Assembly: GCF_014898815.1 (NCBI RefSeq)
Contig: NW_026515548.1
Coordinates: 1,098,501 to 1,162,500 of the forward strand
Reading direction: 5' to 3'
From: Panonychus citri
Taxonomy: Eukaryota > Arthropoda > Arachnida > Trombidiformes > Tetranychidae
Length of the DNA stretch: 64,000 bases
Shown: one piece after another, positions 1-14,400 of the stretch
Numbering within the stretch: the first letter of the stretch is position 1
How the letters are laid out: each line of letters opens with the position of its first letter
Made by a program: the position numbers and the translations under genes
The notes under the pieces: model-generated
Seen by the model: only the letters and a program-made list of their open reading frames with translations
Database searches by the model: none
Told to the model about the DNA's origin: nothing

Positions 1-3000
1 CTTGGAAAATACTGGCTGTTGATTGCTATTTTATCATTGATTAGCTATCAATGTTTAAAGTGTCTCTCTCTCTCCCTCTCGATCTTCATCTTAATCATCA
101 AATTTTTCATGATAAATTTTCATGATGAAAGCTCTGAATTAGGCTCAGAATTTACTCTCCTCCCTGATAAGATTAATGTTATATCACAATGAGAAACTTT
201 TCTTAACTTTCTTTAGCTGTTGTTGTTGCTTTTAAATAGTTGATAACCTTGATTCATTGGTTAATTAATTGTCGATTGGATATTATTATTATTAAAGTAA
301 AAATGTGAAACAATTTAAAATTAATATCAAGATTAGACTGAGAGGATTTCAGGGTGAAAAAGCCTGATGTTGATCATGATAATATTTTTTGCTTCCTTTA
401 ATTTGTTATTATCAGTAATTCAATGTTCAAGATTAATGATGATAAACAATAATGATCATGATGATGATGATGAAAGATGATGTAAAAATAATGGTTGACA
501 TTGCAAAGTCAGAATTCATTCATGATTATTTATTGAATCTTGTGAATTTTTTTTCCGCATCTTCATCCTCAATGAATATTCAAAATATGATTAATTATCA
601 TGGTGGAAATTGAATTTAATCACTGAGAGAGAGAGAGAGAGAGAGAGAGATGAGAAAGTTATTTGCATCTTTGATATTATCATGATGAGTTTCAGGATAA
701 ACACTTACATATTAAGAAATGAGTTCACAGTTGAATGGTGAATCTAATTTAGTTATTAATCAGTTAATCAGATTGATTATAATCTGATGATTAGTGATAT
801 CGTTTTATTCAAATGTTAACTAAATTAATTCAACATTTATCATATACTACCAAGAGATAAATATTATCTAATTTGATATTCATTGATTGTTTACCTCATC
901 ATTATTTTCATCATCCCGATCAACTCATTTATCAGCATTATCCTGATTCAATTGTCTAATTATCATTCAATTTCTGTTGATTAACTTTCCTTATTGCTAT
1001 CATCAAATTCAATTGTCAACTTGTATGAATATAAAATATGAGCAAATCAATTCTTATAACACATTAGGCGATGCTAATTCTGACCATTGGTCAAGTGAAA
1101 ATTAAAAGGTAAATGGTATTATCATCATTGAGTTGATTGTTATCACATGTTATTAGTTTCATAGTCCAGGGAAAACATTGCTAATTATTGGGAATCTCAA
1201 TTCTCATTGGAATGTATCATTCATGGAATCATCAGAATCAATCGATGAAATCAGATTTGATTATTTCATTCATCTTTCTGCATCATCATCATCATCATCA
1301 TCATTATCTTAATAGCAGAGTATTATAACCATGGGTAAGGCGAAATGATGATCAACAACAATATGAATGTTCATCAGAATGCTGAATCCGATCTGAGAAT
1401 CAAATTAAATTGAAATTGCTTCATACAGTTGCATAGCAGCTAACATAATTATCATCATCATCATCATCGTCGTCATCATGATTATTACATTATTGTTTAT
1501 ATTATTATCATTCCCTCTCCCCCTTAAGGATACAATATATTATTAATACGATATCAAGCATTCCCGGTTAACGAGAATACCTTATATATGAAATGTTATA
1601 TTCAATTTCCAATGGTAACCAGAAAGATTCTGATTCTGAAAAGTGCAAGATAAGTATTAGGTTTCCATGGAACTTGGTGATTTACACATAGACACATAGT
1701 TGAAGCATTTCGATGGATTCTGATGAGGATAATATTAAATTCTGCCAATGGAAATGTTATCAGGAAATTATTTCATCAAATCCATGGATATAAATATAAG
1801 CTTCAGGATGGAAAATGTTTGTGGATCAAATGAAAGGGTCATAAGAATCAATTAACCATCAAAGTGATTAAGCTTCTCATCTTTGCTCATCTAATTATCT
1901 TGTGAATATTAAGTTTTAAAACTCTTCCCTCTTCTTAATGATTATGCTCATTAACAACTTGAAAGGGAAAAGAATATGAAAAAAATGTAACAATCTAAAT
2001 GTTACATATTATGATAACTATTCCAAAAAGGAATGAAGAGAAAAAAAATATCACAATGTAAACATTTTCTCAACAATAATCATGAGATTTCATGGGAATC
2101 AGTTGATTATCATTATCAAGTCGCGTGTTGAGTTGATTATGAATAAATTATTTACCATTACAAAGATTAAAATCAAATTGAATTACTGAAAAATTTTCAA
2201 ACTCCAAATCATTTTCATTAAAAGTTCCGTAAGGGAATTGATAATATTATCGGTGTTGAGAACTCAAGTTACTCCTGATGAATAAATTGTTGATTAACAT
2301 GTTTCATCATGAAATTCAAGGTTCATTAAATTAACCCGAATCTAACGTTTCATGATTATTATTTCAATTCTAAACTCAATTGGTGAATATTGTAAATATT
2401 AATATGAATACATCTTCATATTCACAATCTATCAATTATTATTTTCTCATTGTTATTTCCCATGTAATATATTCTGAGCCAATGTTCAATTCCTCATAGA
2501 CACAAGAGATATTCAACCATTGAGCTTCATCATCATCATGTTAATGATGATTATCAACAGAGGAACCAATTGGTCTTATTATCATAATAAAATGTAACCA
2601 AATTATAAGTAAAAATGTAGCATCAACACGCGAAGTGAAAAAGCTTTTGTATTATGATTACCATTATTATCGTTATCATGATTACTAACAAATTTACTTC
2701 TATCTTTTCATGAACTTCATTGTTCTCAATGTTTATTCAGAGAAAGAGGATAGACGATAATGAAGATTCAGGGAGGAGAAAGAAGAAGAAGAAGATAGAA
2801 AATGAGAATAGAACATTATCAAAATCCTTTTACCTCCTTCCTTCCTTTTAATTCCTTTCTCTTCATCTTCTTCCTCCTTCTCCACCCACTCTGTTCTCAT
2901 TATCATCATGATAATAAATATATTCTATTCTAAACATCATCATCTTCTTCATCTTCATTGATTCTTATTCATTTTTACAATTTCTCCAAATTCAATCAAC

Positions 3001-5302
3001 TATTCATCCATTTAAACTTTAACATTCTCATATTCATTCAGCTTTTTGATGGACTTTAATTAGCTCCCATGAGTTTATTTATATTTTTCATCATCTAATA
3101 TCAACTTTATCATGTATTTATGATGATCATCATGATGAAAACATGTGCATCTAATCAACTGAGTAATAATAATAATATTTGTTAAAGTAAAACTTTCAAG
3201 TAAACTTATATAATAGACATAAATAAGCTTATGATGATCATGTGGATAACATAATGATAATCATAATATTATAAGTTGAGTAAATATAAACTCAAGTGTT
3301 CAGATGATCATTATTACCATGAGGGTGAATATGGTTCGGAATTTTCCATGTAAATTTCAAATGAATATCTTGATGAAATCACTTGTTAAATCAAATAATA
3401 ATTGCTGGCAAATGTTTTTCTGTAACGATTAAAGTTAATACTTAAAGTAGCTTTTTTTTATACATGGGGAAAACTTGACGGAATACATAATAATCATGAT
3501 AATATTATATATAAGATTTTTTTTTCTTCATGGTTATGAGCTTGTTAGGGACTGAACAAATTTTCAGCGAGATTGAGAGAGATGTTTAGATGAGAGGATG
3601 ACGATGATGAAGGGATGAGAAAAAACTTTTTGTCATCTAGTGATTTGTAAAGACTAATAGTTACTTGAGTGTTTCAATGAGCTCATTTCATGACGATGAT
3701 GATGATGATGAAGATGCTGAGGATGCCTTTAAGTCAAAAGATGAACATGAAGATGATTCTGTTGTTGAATGATGATAATGATGATGTTTAATGTTACTCA
3801 TCATCTTCTTATATATATAAAAGTTGGAGAGAGAGAGAGAGAAGGATAAAAATTAGAATCACTCATATTCTCAACCTTTTAATGTATAGTTTATCATGTT
3901 ATTCTGATGATGATGATAATTATTGAGCTAAAAGGAGACAAGTAGCATGGAAGAAAAAAAGTTATCATCAAGATGATGGAAGGATGCAAAATAGAATCAT
4001 AATCATCATCCCGATTCTCTGAGGATTTTACCTTCTATTCTTAATATTGAGCTTCCATTGATTATCATAGAAAAAGATTGAGATGGAAAATCAGAGAGGG
4101 AAAAATTTCCTTAATGTAACTGTCATTAAAATGACCACAAGACAATGACAATCTCTTGAGGGTGGACAGAAAGGTAGAACTCATTTTCATACTTATAATC
4201 AAATAATCATTTCTTACTTCATGATCATCGTGAAGATAAATTCATTTGATTATGATTCAACTCACTGAACTCAATTGTCTCATGTTGTTTATACAAAGTT
4301 GATTAAAACTGAAACGAATACATGAAAAAAAAAACAAATATATCGATGATGATAATCAGCTAATCATATTAAACGTAAATGGTATTCCCGTAAATTACAA
4401 TAACAATTACGAGGCGACTATTATGATTACATTGAAAGTTATCATCTCATGATAATCAGTATAATCATTTTGGTGATAATCATCATCTAGATTATTATGA
4501 AAGCTGATTAATATTGGAACTTTTTATCAACTAATATTCACAGAGAAACATGATATCTTTATGATAACAATACAAATAATCATGATAATGTTACTCAGGA
4601 TCTAACAAGTTAATTGTATTACTTGTTATTATAATCATTAGGTTTCTCGTTATTAATGTTCATCATCATGATAATAATGATGATTAAAGGTGAGAAACGA
4701 GTAAAAAAGTAATATAAATTGTTCATGATTGTCCATCAAGGTTGTTTGTTGATTTAATCAGCTGAATCTTTGTAACTTACTACAAATTAAAGTGACACTT
4801 TTGTTGATAATTTATCAGTTCAAGTTTATCATTTTCTACTCAGGGTGATAATCATGGAGATTTTCAATCGAAATTATATATTTCAACATATAAGAAACAA
4901 TGGCGAAAAAAACAAGTTTCCTTGACACTTTTTGGCAATTTTTTCTTCTCATTTTTTTCCATCAGAATCTTTTTTCCCCATGAATTTTCATATTCATTTG
5001 GGTGTCAAAAATGATGATCATGATTAGAGTTTACTGTGAATTCTGAATGAAAGTTCAGGGTGGTAAGATATTTATTATAGAAACTACCGAGACAATGAGA
5101 AATGATAAACATGAAAAGTTCAACTCCATGGGTAATGAATTTTCCTCATGGAAAAGTTTTATTCAAAGTTTCGAGTGAACTTTTTTGTTGATCGTTCTTT
5201 CCCTGGAAATGAAAACTTTTATTGAAATTTTGTCGAGATATTAATAAACAGAGTTTACTCATTTTCGATTGGAAATTGATTTTAAAAGAAAATTCAACTT
5301 AC
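1..5302. other. Non-coding AT-rich region left of the last visible LRR-gene exon
   Basis: No exon could be supported on either strand, and no open frame here looks like a protein. The last visible LRR-gene exon ends at 5303 with a donor in phase 1, and the final LRRCT cysteine is still missing, so at least the right part should be an intron of that gene, with the remaining exons (cysteine, probable Ig domains, membrane segment) here as short exons I missed or beyond the left edge. The stretch is rich in GAT/ATC triplets, (GA)n runs (625-650, 3827-3842) and the palindrome TCATGA, about 25 copies by eye. Confidence 0.6.
625..650. repeat. (GA)13 microsatellite
   Basis: Uninterrupted GA dinucleotide run, one of many GA/CT runs across the window. 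Confidence 0.95.
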
Positions 5303-5496
5303 TTAATTTGGTCCATATTTTATCAAAATTATAACACTTTGGTTCGTCAGGTACGATTATCTCGCTGGAGATCAAAATTTGACGGAGATTTCGCATTTTA
5401 CAATCACAGTGCCATTTGTTGCCCGATAAGTACAAAGTGTGAGTTGAATTAAGTGGACTTAAAGACTTACTTGGCATGTAAGCTAATTGATTATCT
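5303..5496 (-). CDS. LRR gene exon 5: last LRR and LRRCT
   Basis: Acceptor GCAATTTACAG; donor GTAAGT at 5302 in phase 1. It encodes NQLAYMPSKSL, then STHTLYLSGNKWHCDCKM and a segment with EPKC and IWTKL, the pattern of the cysteine cap closing an LRR domain. Three of the four expected LRRCT cysteines are present; the fourth should follow in the next exon. If the donor were unused, the frame would stop at 5259 after about 15 more codons, giving a cap without its fourth cysteine. Confidence 0.8.
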
Positions 5497-8400
5497 CTGT
5501 AAATTGCAGCCAACAATTGGAAAGTTTAGATTAGTCGAAATCAGTGAACAAGTTAAGCGAAAAACTTTTCTGGATAAGATTAGCATTAAATGACTATTAT
5601 CGTAATAGTTATATGTTTATAGCGAAATGAATCAACTCATGAGGATAATAAAAGGTATGAATTATAATCATGTGGTAAGAATTTGCTTATATTCACCTTA
5701 ACTGAAGCTCTTCAAGCGACCATAAACCATTGAATGTATTGATATTGATCTTTTTTATCCGATTACTGTTTATACGAGAATGGTGAAGATGAAGATGGAG
5801 ATGATGATAATGATGAGAATGCAAATTAGTTGAAAGAGAGAGAGAGATGGAAATAAAATGAAAATAAAGTTAGAATAAATTTTCGTTTCCAACTCATGGT
5901 AAATTCAATGAACAACTTATAATAAACTCATAATATATAAAAGAAGATTTTTTTTTCTTTTGTGGTTCAGTGTTGAAATCAGAATATTCATCATGATATT
6001 ATCATGATAACAAATAGATAATCAATTGCTTGTTTTCAAATTTATTTCTTCTCATGACATCAAACGTCAAATGTCAATCAGTGAATTTTTATTTATCTTC
6101 TCTTTCCATTCCAATGGAAATCGATTCTTGAAATATAGTTGAAATGAGTTATTGAATTTTACTCTTGTTCATGATGGTTAATGTTCAAACATCATGATGA
6201 TTATAATGATAACCTCTGATGATCCTTGAAAAGTTTCCTCTCTGGTTTATGTTACTAGATCGACAGGTAACTCTCATGATTCATAGTAACTCTGAGGTTG
6301 AATTTTCAAGTAAAAAATCATATCCATGATGAAATTCATGATAACTGAACAAGAATCAGTGTTGAAATGTTACTATTTCTAGAAAACATTTTTGATTTAT
6401 TATTAAACAGAAAAAATTGTTCCTTTTCATAAGTACAGTGTGATTGAAATAACCAACTGATTTTGCAAAAGTTATCCACAGATTATCAATATTATTATTG
6501 ATAAATGCTGAAAGAAAAACTTTTCCCCTGTAAGATTGAAATGAGAAGTGTAATAAGACTGAAAAACTTCAAGAAACTCGGGCATGGAATTGTGCTCGAA
6601 CAGGACTGATTTAATCAGAATTAAAATAGCAATTCGTCTGTTGAGATTTACAGAATTTTCATCAATCAGAGTGAATAGTTTTCTGCACCTTTCAGGGAAC
6701 AGAAACCAGAACTTTTTGTTAATAGCTCTCAAATTCTCAGTGTGATAGAGGAAAATTGACTTTCTCTCATGACTAGTAGACGATTTCTTCCTCATCTTAT
6801 TTGAGAATCTAAAGTTTTGTATACGTATGAATAGAAAAAGTAATCAACTTACTTGTTAAGCAAAAGAAGCTTCAAATTGGATAAATAGTGGAAGGAATTA
6901 TCTTTAAGAACTTCAATTTGATTAAAGCTTAAATCCAACGTTTTAAGCTTTGGAATATTTTGAAATGCATCTATTGGTATGGATTTGAGAAAATTGTAGG
7001 CGAGATCAAGTTCAATCAGTTGAACTAATTTGTGGAAAGCAGTTTTATGTATCTTTTCAACAGAAGCTGAAACAAAAAACGGAAACGGAAATGATGAGTT
7101 GAAAGGGATGACAGTTTTCAGAATTTCAATACAAACCTTTTCGTAAAAATATCCTCTGTAGATTGATTAAATGAGCATTTGAGAAAAGTTCTTTCTTAAG
7201 TTCGACAAAACTATTCTTTGTCAAATTGATAACTTGAATTTCATATAAATATTTTTCATCTTTAACAACAGAAGCCTTTGGATGATGAATGTGAACCCCA
7301 TGATTGATGAAAAGTCACCATGATGATGATAATAATGAAAAGAGAGGAGAAAAGAGAGAAAAGAATTAGATTTTTTCATTTTCTTTGTCAATGATTAACA
7401 CTTGATTAGTTTCCATTAGATTAGAAGTAAACAAAATAACGAATCAATTGGTTGAAGAAAATGTTGTGATAGTTTCGTACGATTAAATCTAATCAGTGGA
7501 TAACAATTAACTGAATCACGTTCCATGGTGAGAATAATATGTTCACATCTGAATGATAATCCAATTTCATTTCTAATTACAATTTAATCTAAATTTATCT
7601 CTCAGAATTGTAATCATAATCGTAAGTGATTAAGTATTGAAGTAACATCTCTTTTTTTTGGCAATATAATAATCATAATTTATGATTTAGTTGATCATGA
7701 ATTCAGGAAGTAAGAATGAAAAAATGAGAGAGAGAGAGAGATTCAATGTTCCCTGAAAGATTGAATAACGGAAAAATTTCAAGCGGAAATCTGAATCAAG
7801 GATAAGATTTATACTATTAATATGATTCATGATCAGTTTCACCCTAATACCATGAGATATTGTAACAATATAATTTACTGAAAACAATGTTACCGATAAA
7901 ATATCAACCTCGGAGTGAAAAAGTCTCAGGTAAACAAAAGGTAAGTTGACTTGATGATAAAGAGTAAATAAGATTGGAAAAAAAATGGATCTTGGAAAAA
8001 AAGTTCATTGAGAAAACAATGAACAAAGTGAAGTCTGATAACATGAATTTAATATCATGAAATCAATAAATTCAATCAAGATTCATTGAGGCAATAATGT
8101 TAATCGTTGTTATTATTATTAAATTAGAGAAACTTTTTTCTTTTCCTCCGATTGAAAATCAAGGTGGAGAAAAAGTTTTCCTCTTACAAGAATCATTAGA
8201 AGGTATTGAAAATTGATTCTCCTAAATTCATCAGAATTCATATCATCTCATGATCCCATTATCAACATGATGAATGATGGAATCATTTTTTTTTACTTCT
8301 CTTCCTTATCATCATTGCAATTTTAAGGTCTCACCGGTATAAACAGGGTGGTAAGTGCTTATCCCACCCCTCAACTTTTACTCCACCATAGACTAGACCA

Positions 8401-11400
8401 GGTAACCAGACAAAAACTAGATATCATGAATCTCATGGGAACCATTTCACCAAAAATTCAGGCTCATTTTTTGTTTACTTTTTTTTATCGTAACTCAAAT
8501 TGTTCAGTTGACTGAATTTTTTTTTACTTCTTTTCACTATTGGATAACAATAATATCTACATGAAATTTTGAGAAGCAAAAATTGATACTTTTTCCAAAA
8601 ACAAATCAATAGGGATCAGAATTTTCTCCCAATTCTCATCGGATATAATTTGGTTTCTTTTTTGGTTCATGATGATTTCCACCGATCAGATTCATGTTAA
8701 CTTATTATTTCTCAATCTGAATTTGTGTATAACTCAATACAATGTATAACATGGGAGAAGGAGATTATCATGAAAACTAAGAAATAAGTTCATCTATCTA
8801 CATGTTACCTGTTTCCTTATTTTATTATCATGCTATTATTATATTTCCTTGTTGTTGTTAAAGGATAAAAGTGTATTGAAATTTTTTTATCTTCCTTCAA
8901 TTCAATTTCAATTCTTGAGAATTGAAATGATTACTATTATTGTGTTATCATGATTACACCCAATTTCATGTTTACTTATTTATCATCTTGATAGAGATTG
9001 AGAAACCGTTTTCTTATTGTGATATTTACTGTTACATTTAATACACAAAGTGAAACATTATTATTAGATATACTTTTCAGTTGTTGATAATATTACCTTG
9101 TTGTTTGTCACAGATTATTCAGAATCTGAAATGAGATAATCTGAGAAACAAACTATTGATATGATAAATGATACAAGTTTCATGGGGAATTGACAGATTC
9201 AGATTGCAAAAGGAAAATGTTGTAATTTGATTGTTTGTTTATTTAGTCAATCTTTAACTCTGTACAATTAATTTCATTTCAGGGGATGGAAATGTAATAC
9301 AGATTCTCAGGGTGGATTGAATTTTCACCATTTCCTGAGTTATTTCATTTCTTTCCGATTGTTTATTCAAGCCTTGAGCTTTTTTCTTCATATAAACTCA
9401 ATTCTGTGTATCATCATCACTTAACAAGCTTGTAAATAATATGAGGAAAAATCAGCAATCAAAGCTGATCAATTGCAACGGTTAAATCAACAAGGACATT
9501 TAATGGAAACAATAATAATAATAATCTAACATGATGATAACTTTAAAACCACAGAGGGAGAGTGAGAGAGGGACGATAACAACATCGCCACAAGCAGAGA
9601 TGAAAAGTTCATGGTCTATGTTAATCACTCATGTAAATCATTTCCTCGATTATCTTTATCTTTTTGGCTGTTAATCAATGTTTTAATCATTCTTGTAATC
9701 AAACTGATGTTATCATCAACTGTAACTCTGATTAGATTGAAGTAATTGTTGTGTAATCAATAATCCAGCAACAATTAAGCTTGGAGAGAGTTTTCTTGTT
9801 AAATGATTAATTAGAGAGTAAAACTCATCAACTAATCGCTCGTATTTGGATTGATTGAATTCTGATAAGATTAAGAATCTTGGGATTTGAAAGGTGACAA
9901 AGATTGAAAAAGATTAGCAGAGTTATGATGATGAGAATCAGAATAAAAAAAGGTAACCACAAATAAAAGGGAAAAAATATTCCAGGTAAATAATTTTCTG
10001 TTAATTGTACTTGATGATAATTCTGAACCTTGAAGATAACAGTTATTGGTGAAAATTTCTGAGCAAATGAATGAAGAAAACGGAATGTTAAGAATGCTAA
10101 TCAGAATCAGAATCAGTATCATGTATCATGAAGCAACTGAATAAATTTGATGGAAATATCAGTAAATCCTTTTCTCTATCGTCAGCATCAAGCTACATCT
10201 TTTTATCTTCTTCATCATCGTCATCCATTGGTGTCATTTATCTTCCTAATTCATCTCAGACTGTTGGATGATAATGATGACAATTTCATCTTCTCATCAT
10301 AATAATAATACATCAGATAATGATTATTACTTTTTCTCATTATATTCTAGTTTATTTTTTCGCCTATTCAGATATTCACCAGGAAGTGAGAGAAAAAAAT
10401 TCCAACACCGAATATATATAAAACCGAATACATATTCATAGGTTCATGGTGGAGATAATTTCAGATTATCTCTATTATTGTTATTATTATTATACTTCCA
10501 AATGTCCATATACACCAAAAAGCTCATGATAATTTTAGTTACTTGGAATCAACTGAGCACAATGATTATTATCATTTTCTTTACCAATGTTTATCATCAT
10601 CAACTTACATCTATAATAAATGGATTGATATTCATGATGATCATGATGGAAGAGGAATAATAATGAAAGTTAAATATTGATTCGATTATTACAAATTTCT
10701 TATATTCAGTCAACGATGAATTCATCTGAAAATGAACTTTCCATGGTAAATGTAATATTCTAATCAGAAGATATCGCACTTCTGAGAAGCGAGAGAGAGA
10801 GAGAGAGAGAAATCTCAACTTAATCTCATTCCATGATGAGTTGATATTGATGGAGAAAATTTTGTTTTCAGGGCAGAACAAATATCATATTAGCTAATCA
10901 TCATGATAAAGATTCTGCTGTAGTGGTGATGATGATGTTTCCATCTAATCAGCATGATTATTATGAGGATAATTGATAATATTTATCATGATCATAACTT
11001 GAAACGAATCATGATAACAAAGATTCATTGTTCAATCGCTTGTTTTATTTACTTCGTGACCATTGGATAAGTATTTCTATTCATTTCTGTCAAGTGGCCA
11101 GTTAGATTTTCCTACGATATTCAATGAATGGAAAGGTAACCCTGTAAGAATAAAACTGATCGCCACACCCAAAGAATGATGAATCTTTTTGATTATTCTC
11201 AACTTCTGTGTTGAACATCTACTAGTCTTTCTATGTACACCAATTTTATGGTTCGATTGAGCATCGATCAACAATCTTTCGATAATATCAAGCACCGAGA
11301 AGAGAAAAGAAACTTCATCAACAACAGACATAAATTCTGATTCCAAGCTAAGAATTCAAACAAACATTTGTAATCTTTTTCCATCAACATCTTCAACTTT

Positions 11401-14400
11401 TCTCGTTCTCTCTCTTTCTCACTTTTGTTTTTTATCTTTTCAATGTTTCTGTTTATTCAAACATGCGATGATCATGAAAGGAGAAAGAGAAATCATGGAA
11501 TCAAAATAGATTCTCTGGAGATATTTATGAGACAAAAGGGAATATTATTGATGAGAAATACGACGGAAAACATGAGGACTAATGGTCCATGTGATGTACT
11601 TGGGATAATGAAGAGAGAGAGAGGAAAAGAAAGTCACTAAAGCCCTGATCCAGCATTTCCCCTGGTCCATGAACATTTCAATAGCTAATCTTTGGTCATT
11701 CACGTAGGTGATACAAGGAAATGATGAAATTTCATTTAATTTATTAGTAGTAACTTCATTCTAGATTTTGCCAAATTTTCAGCCTCATCAATGTTATTAC
11801 TGAGTAAAGGGTGTGACAGAAAATCAGTGATTAGTTGACAATTAAAAAGATACACAGTTTATTGGTTTACTGAGTATTCATTATGAACCACTCATTTCAT
11901 TAAGGTAATTTATTATCATCATGTTAATGAAAGGGAGTTTACTTGAATACAATACATAATTGAGGTGAAAACATGGCCAATGAATGGGAACTCAATTATC
12001 ACCTTGATTTTGTCAAGAAAATCAAAGACAATAAAAGGTAAATTTTGATTTAAAATTCAAACATAAAACTCAACTTAATTTGGAATTTTTTTCCAGAAAT
12101 ATTGAAAGAAAATTCATATTTTCCATGGAAATTTTATTGTGTATCGTGATTCTACATACACATAGCCAAGAATGAATTGAATTTACTGAACTGAACCTCC
12201 AGAGTTGACATGGAATAACATTAATCACAAACTTCATGTAACATTTGTTTTCACAAGTATATTCATGAGTTCATGATACATGTTAAGTAGATAATTTCAA
12301 TGGAAGCAGAAAAAAAGTCGACCAGACCAAAGATATCGAGGTGAATTCAGAGATACTCATGATGAAATTTTCTCACTGTAAGTGTTTTGTTATCAAGGTT
12401 AAATAGAAAATTCTGATTGCAAGTTTTTTTCTCCCACGTATTCATTAAATGAGAAGAGAGGAAGAAAAAAAAATTCCAACGTAAATATCATGAATTAAAC
12501 GGAATTCATCATGAAAAGGGAATAAGCAAAGTCACGAAGTAGGAGGCAAGAGAGACATGATTAAAATGATGAATGATAATGATGTTGAATTATTAGTTCA
12601 ATTGAATAGTGTAAATGTCCTAAAGGTAAATGTTGTGATTCTAGTAGAAAGGAAAATTATACTTCCATGTATTCAGTAAGTCAGGGAGGGAATTCTGAGC
12701 ATTCTGATTGAAAATCTCTCTCTTTGACTACGAAATGAATTGATAAACATGAGTTGATTCCTGTAACTTTTCAGATTAAATCAATTACAAAAATTTAATC
12801 GAAATCAGTAAACCATTTTAAACTAATTTCATGTCATTTCATCAACATTATCATGATGAAATCACCTGAAATTCAAAGTTGAACGTAATCAGGATTCATC
12901 TGAATTTGAATGAAGACAGAAAAAAGTAAAAGGTAAAAAAATCGTGAGATTATTAAGAGAAATCATTTGTTTTCCTTTTATCTTGATCATCATTATCATC
13001 AAGAAGAAGATGATCATCCTCATCATCTTCATCGCTATCTCCCTAAGCCTCTTAGGATTCATGACACCATTGGTTAAGATTTATTTAGATTTAAACCTTA
13101 GTCTCAGGAAAGAGAGGGGAAAAAATCATCTTTAGTTACTTTGCCTTCTCATCTTCCTCATCATCTTCCACTGAAAGCTTTTCATCCTCATCATTATCAT
13201 CTTTTTTTGCTCATCTTTACCTTAGTTAGTTAAATAAATAAGTCAACCAATTAGCCTTATGCATCAATCTGAATAGAGATGAAGATGATGAGCAAAAAAA
13301 AGATGTACACATAATTAAATATTCAAATAAAAAGTCACCTCACTGCTCCCACTCCCTAATTCCACTCCCTCATCCTCCTACACCTCTAATCATCATCATC
13401 ATCATCATCATCAATTTCCATGTCTTCATTAAGAAAATTCATCTTCATTATTGATTCAACTTTCACTTTCACTTTTCTCAAACATTTCATCAAGATAATT
13501 CAATAACATTACATTTCCAAATAATAATAAAATTCTGGTTAAGATATTTATCTAAATGATCATTATGTTCACTAGGATTTATGATAATCATTTCTCATAA
13601 ATGGAGATGGCATTTAATTAAAGAATAGATAGAATTTGAATTAAAATTAATCATCTAATTAGCAAATGAATTTCCAATTATTAATCAGATTAATTGCTTT
13701 TCGATTATCATGATTATCTTTGGCTATTTAAATTAACACAAATTTTTGTTAGCATTTATTTATTATTAGTTTTAAATATCACGACAGAAATGATAATAGT
13801 AAAATTTTCATCAGGTAAAGTGTTTCAAGGGGGAAGTTTCATCATGATTGGGTTCATATCGAGGGTATTCAAGTTCAGAATGGGGAAAATTTTTCTATTC
13901 TTTCTTTTCATCATTTTCAGGTAGATTAATCACCATGAATATTACCTGGGTCACAATAATGCCCTGGTTACAATCATGATTAATTGTTTCATAAATGATA
14001 TTTGTCTATTTGGTTTTTATTTTATTTCTACTCTAATATCATTATTCAGTTGGAGTTATTTACTATTATTACATGATAAATATATCACCAGGTAGAAAAT
14101 ATTAACAAGATATGACACATCTTTCTTATCATGGTTATCTATTCAATTCTCAGGAGCAGAAATACTTTCGATAGTCACTTGGAAGTTTTTTCATTATTAA
14201 CTCATTTATCTGCATCTTTTTCTTTGCCCAACTAGACCAGAACTTCAGAATTCATTATATGTGGAGAAATTTCGAAATTTCTGAATCTTCAGTGAACAAA
14301 AGTTCAAATAAATTTACTATTCTTTTACCTAGTAACCGATTCACTTCGACCTTCATCTCTCAGATAATCTCATGAATAGTTCATTATGATGAGTTTATTT

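Noticed and set aside
1540..1700. Possible next exon of the LRR gene with AG/GT ends in phase 1
   Set aside because: Open for only about 50 nt, lacks the expected LRRCT cysteine, and does not resemble an Ig domain.
6472..6795. 107-codon minus-strand frame in LRR-gene intron 3
   Set aside because: No LRR or other motif; the flanking exons and the 69-nt exon join without it in correct phase.
11077..11346. 89-codon minus-strand frame in the giant intron
   Set aside because: No recognisable domain, no flanking exons, and normal for chance in this length of AT-rich DNA.
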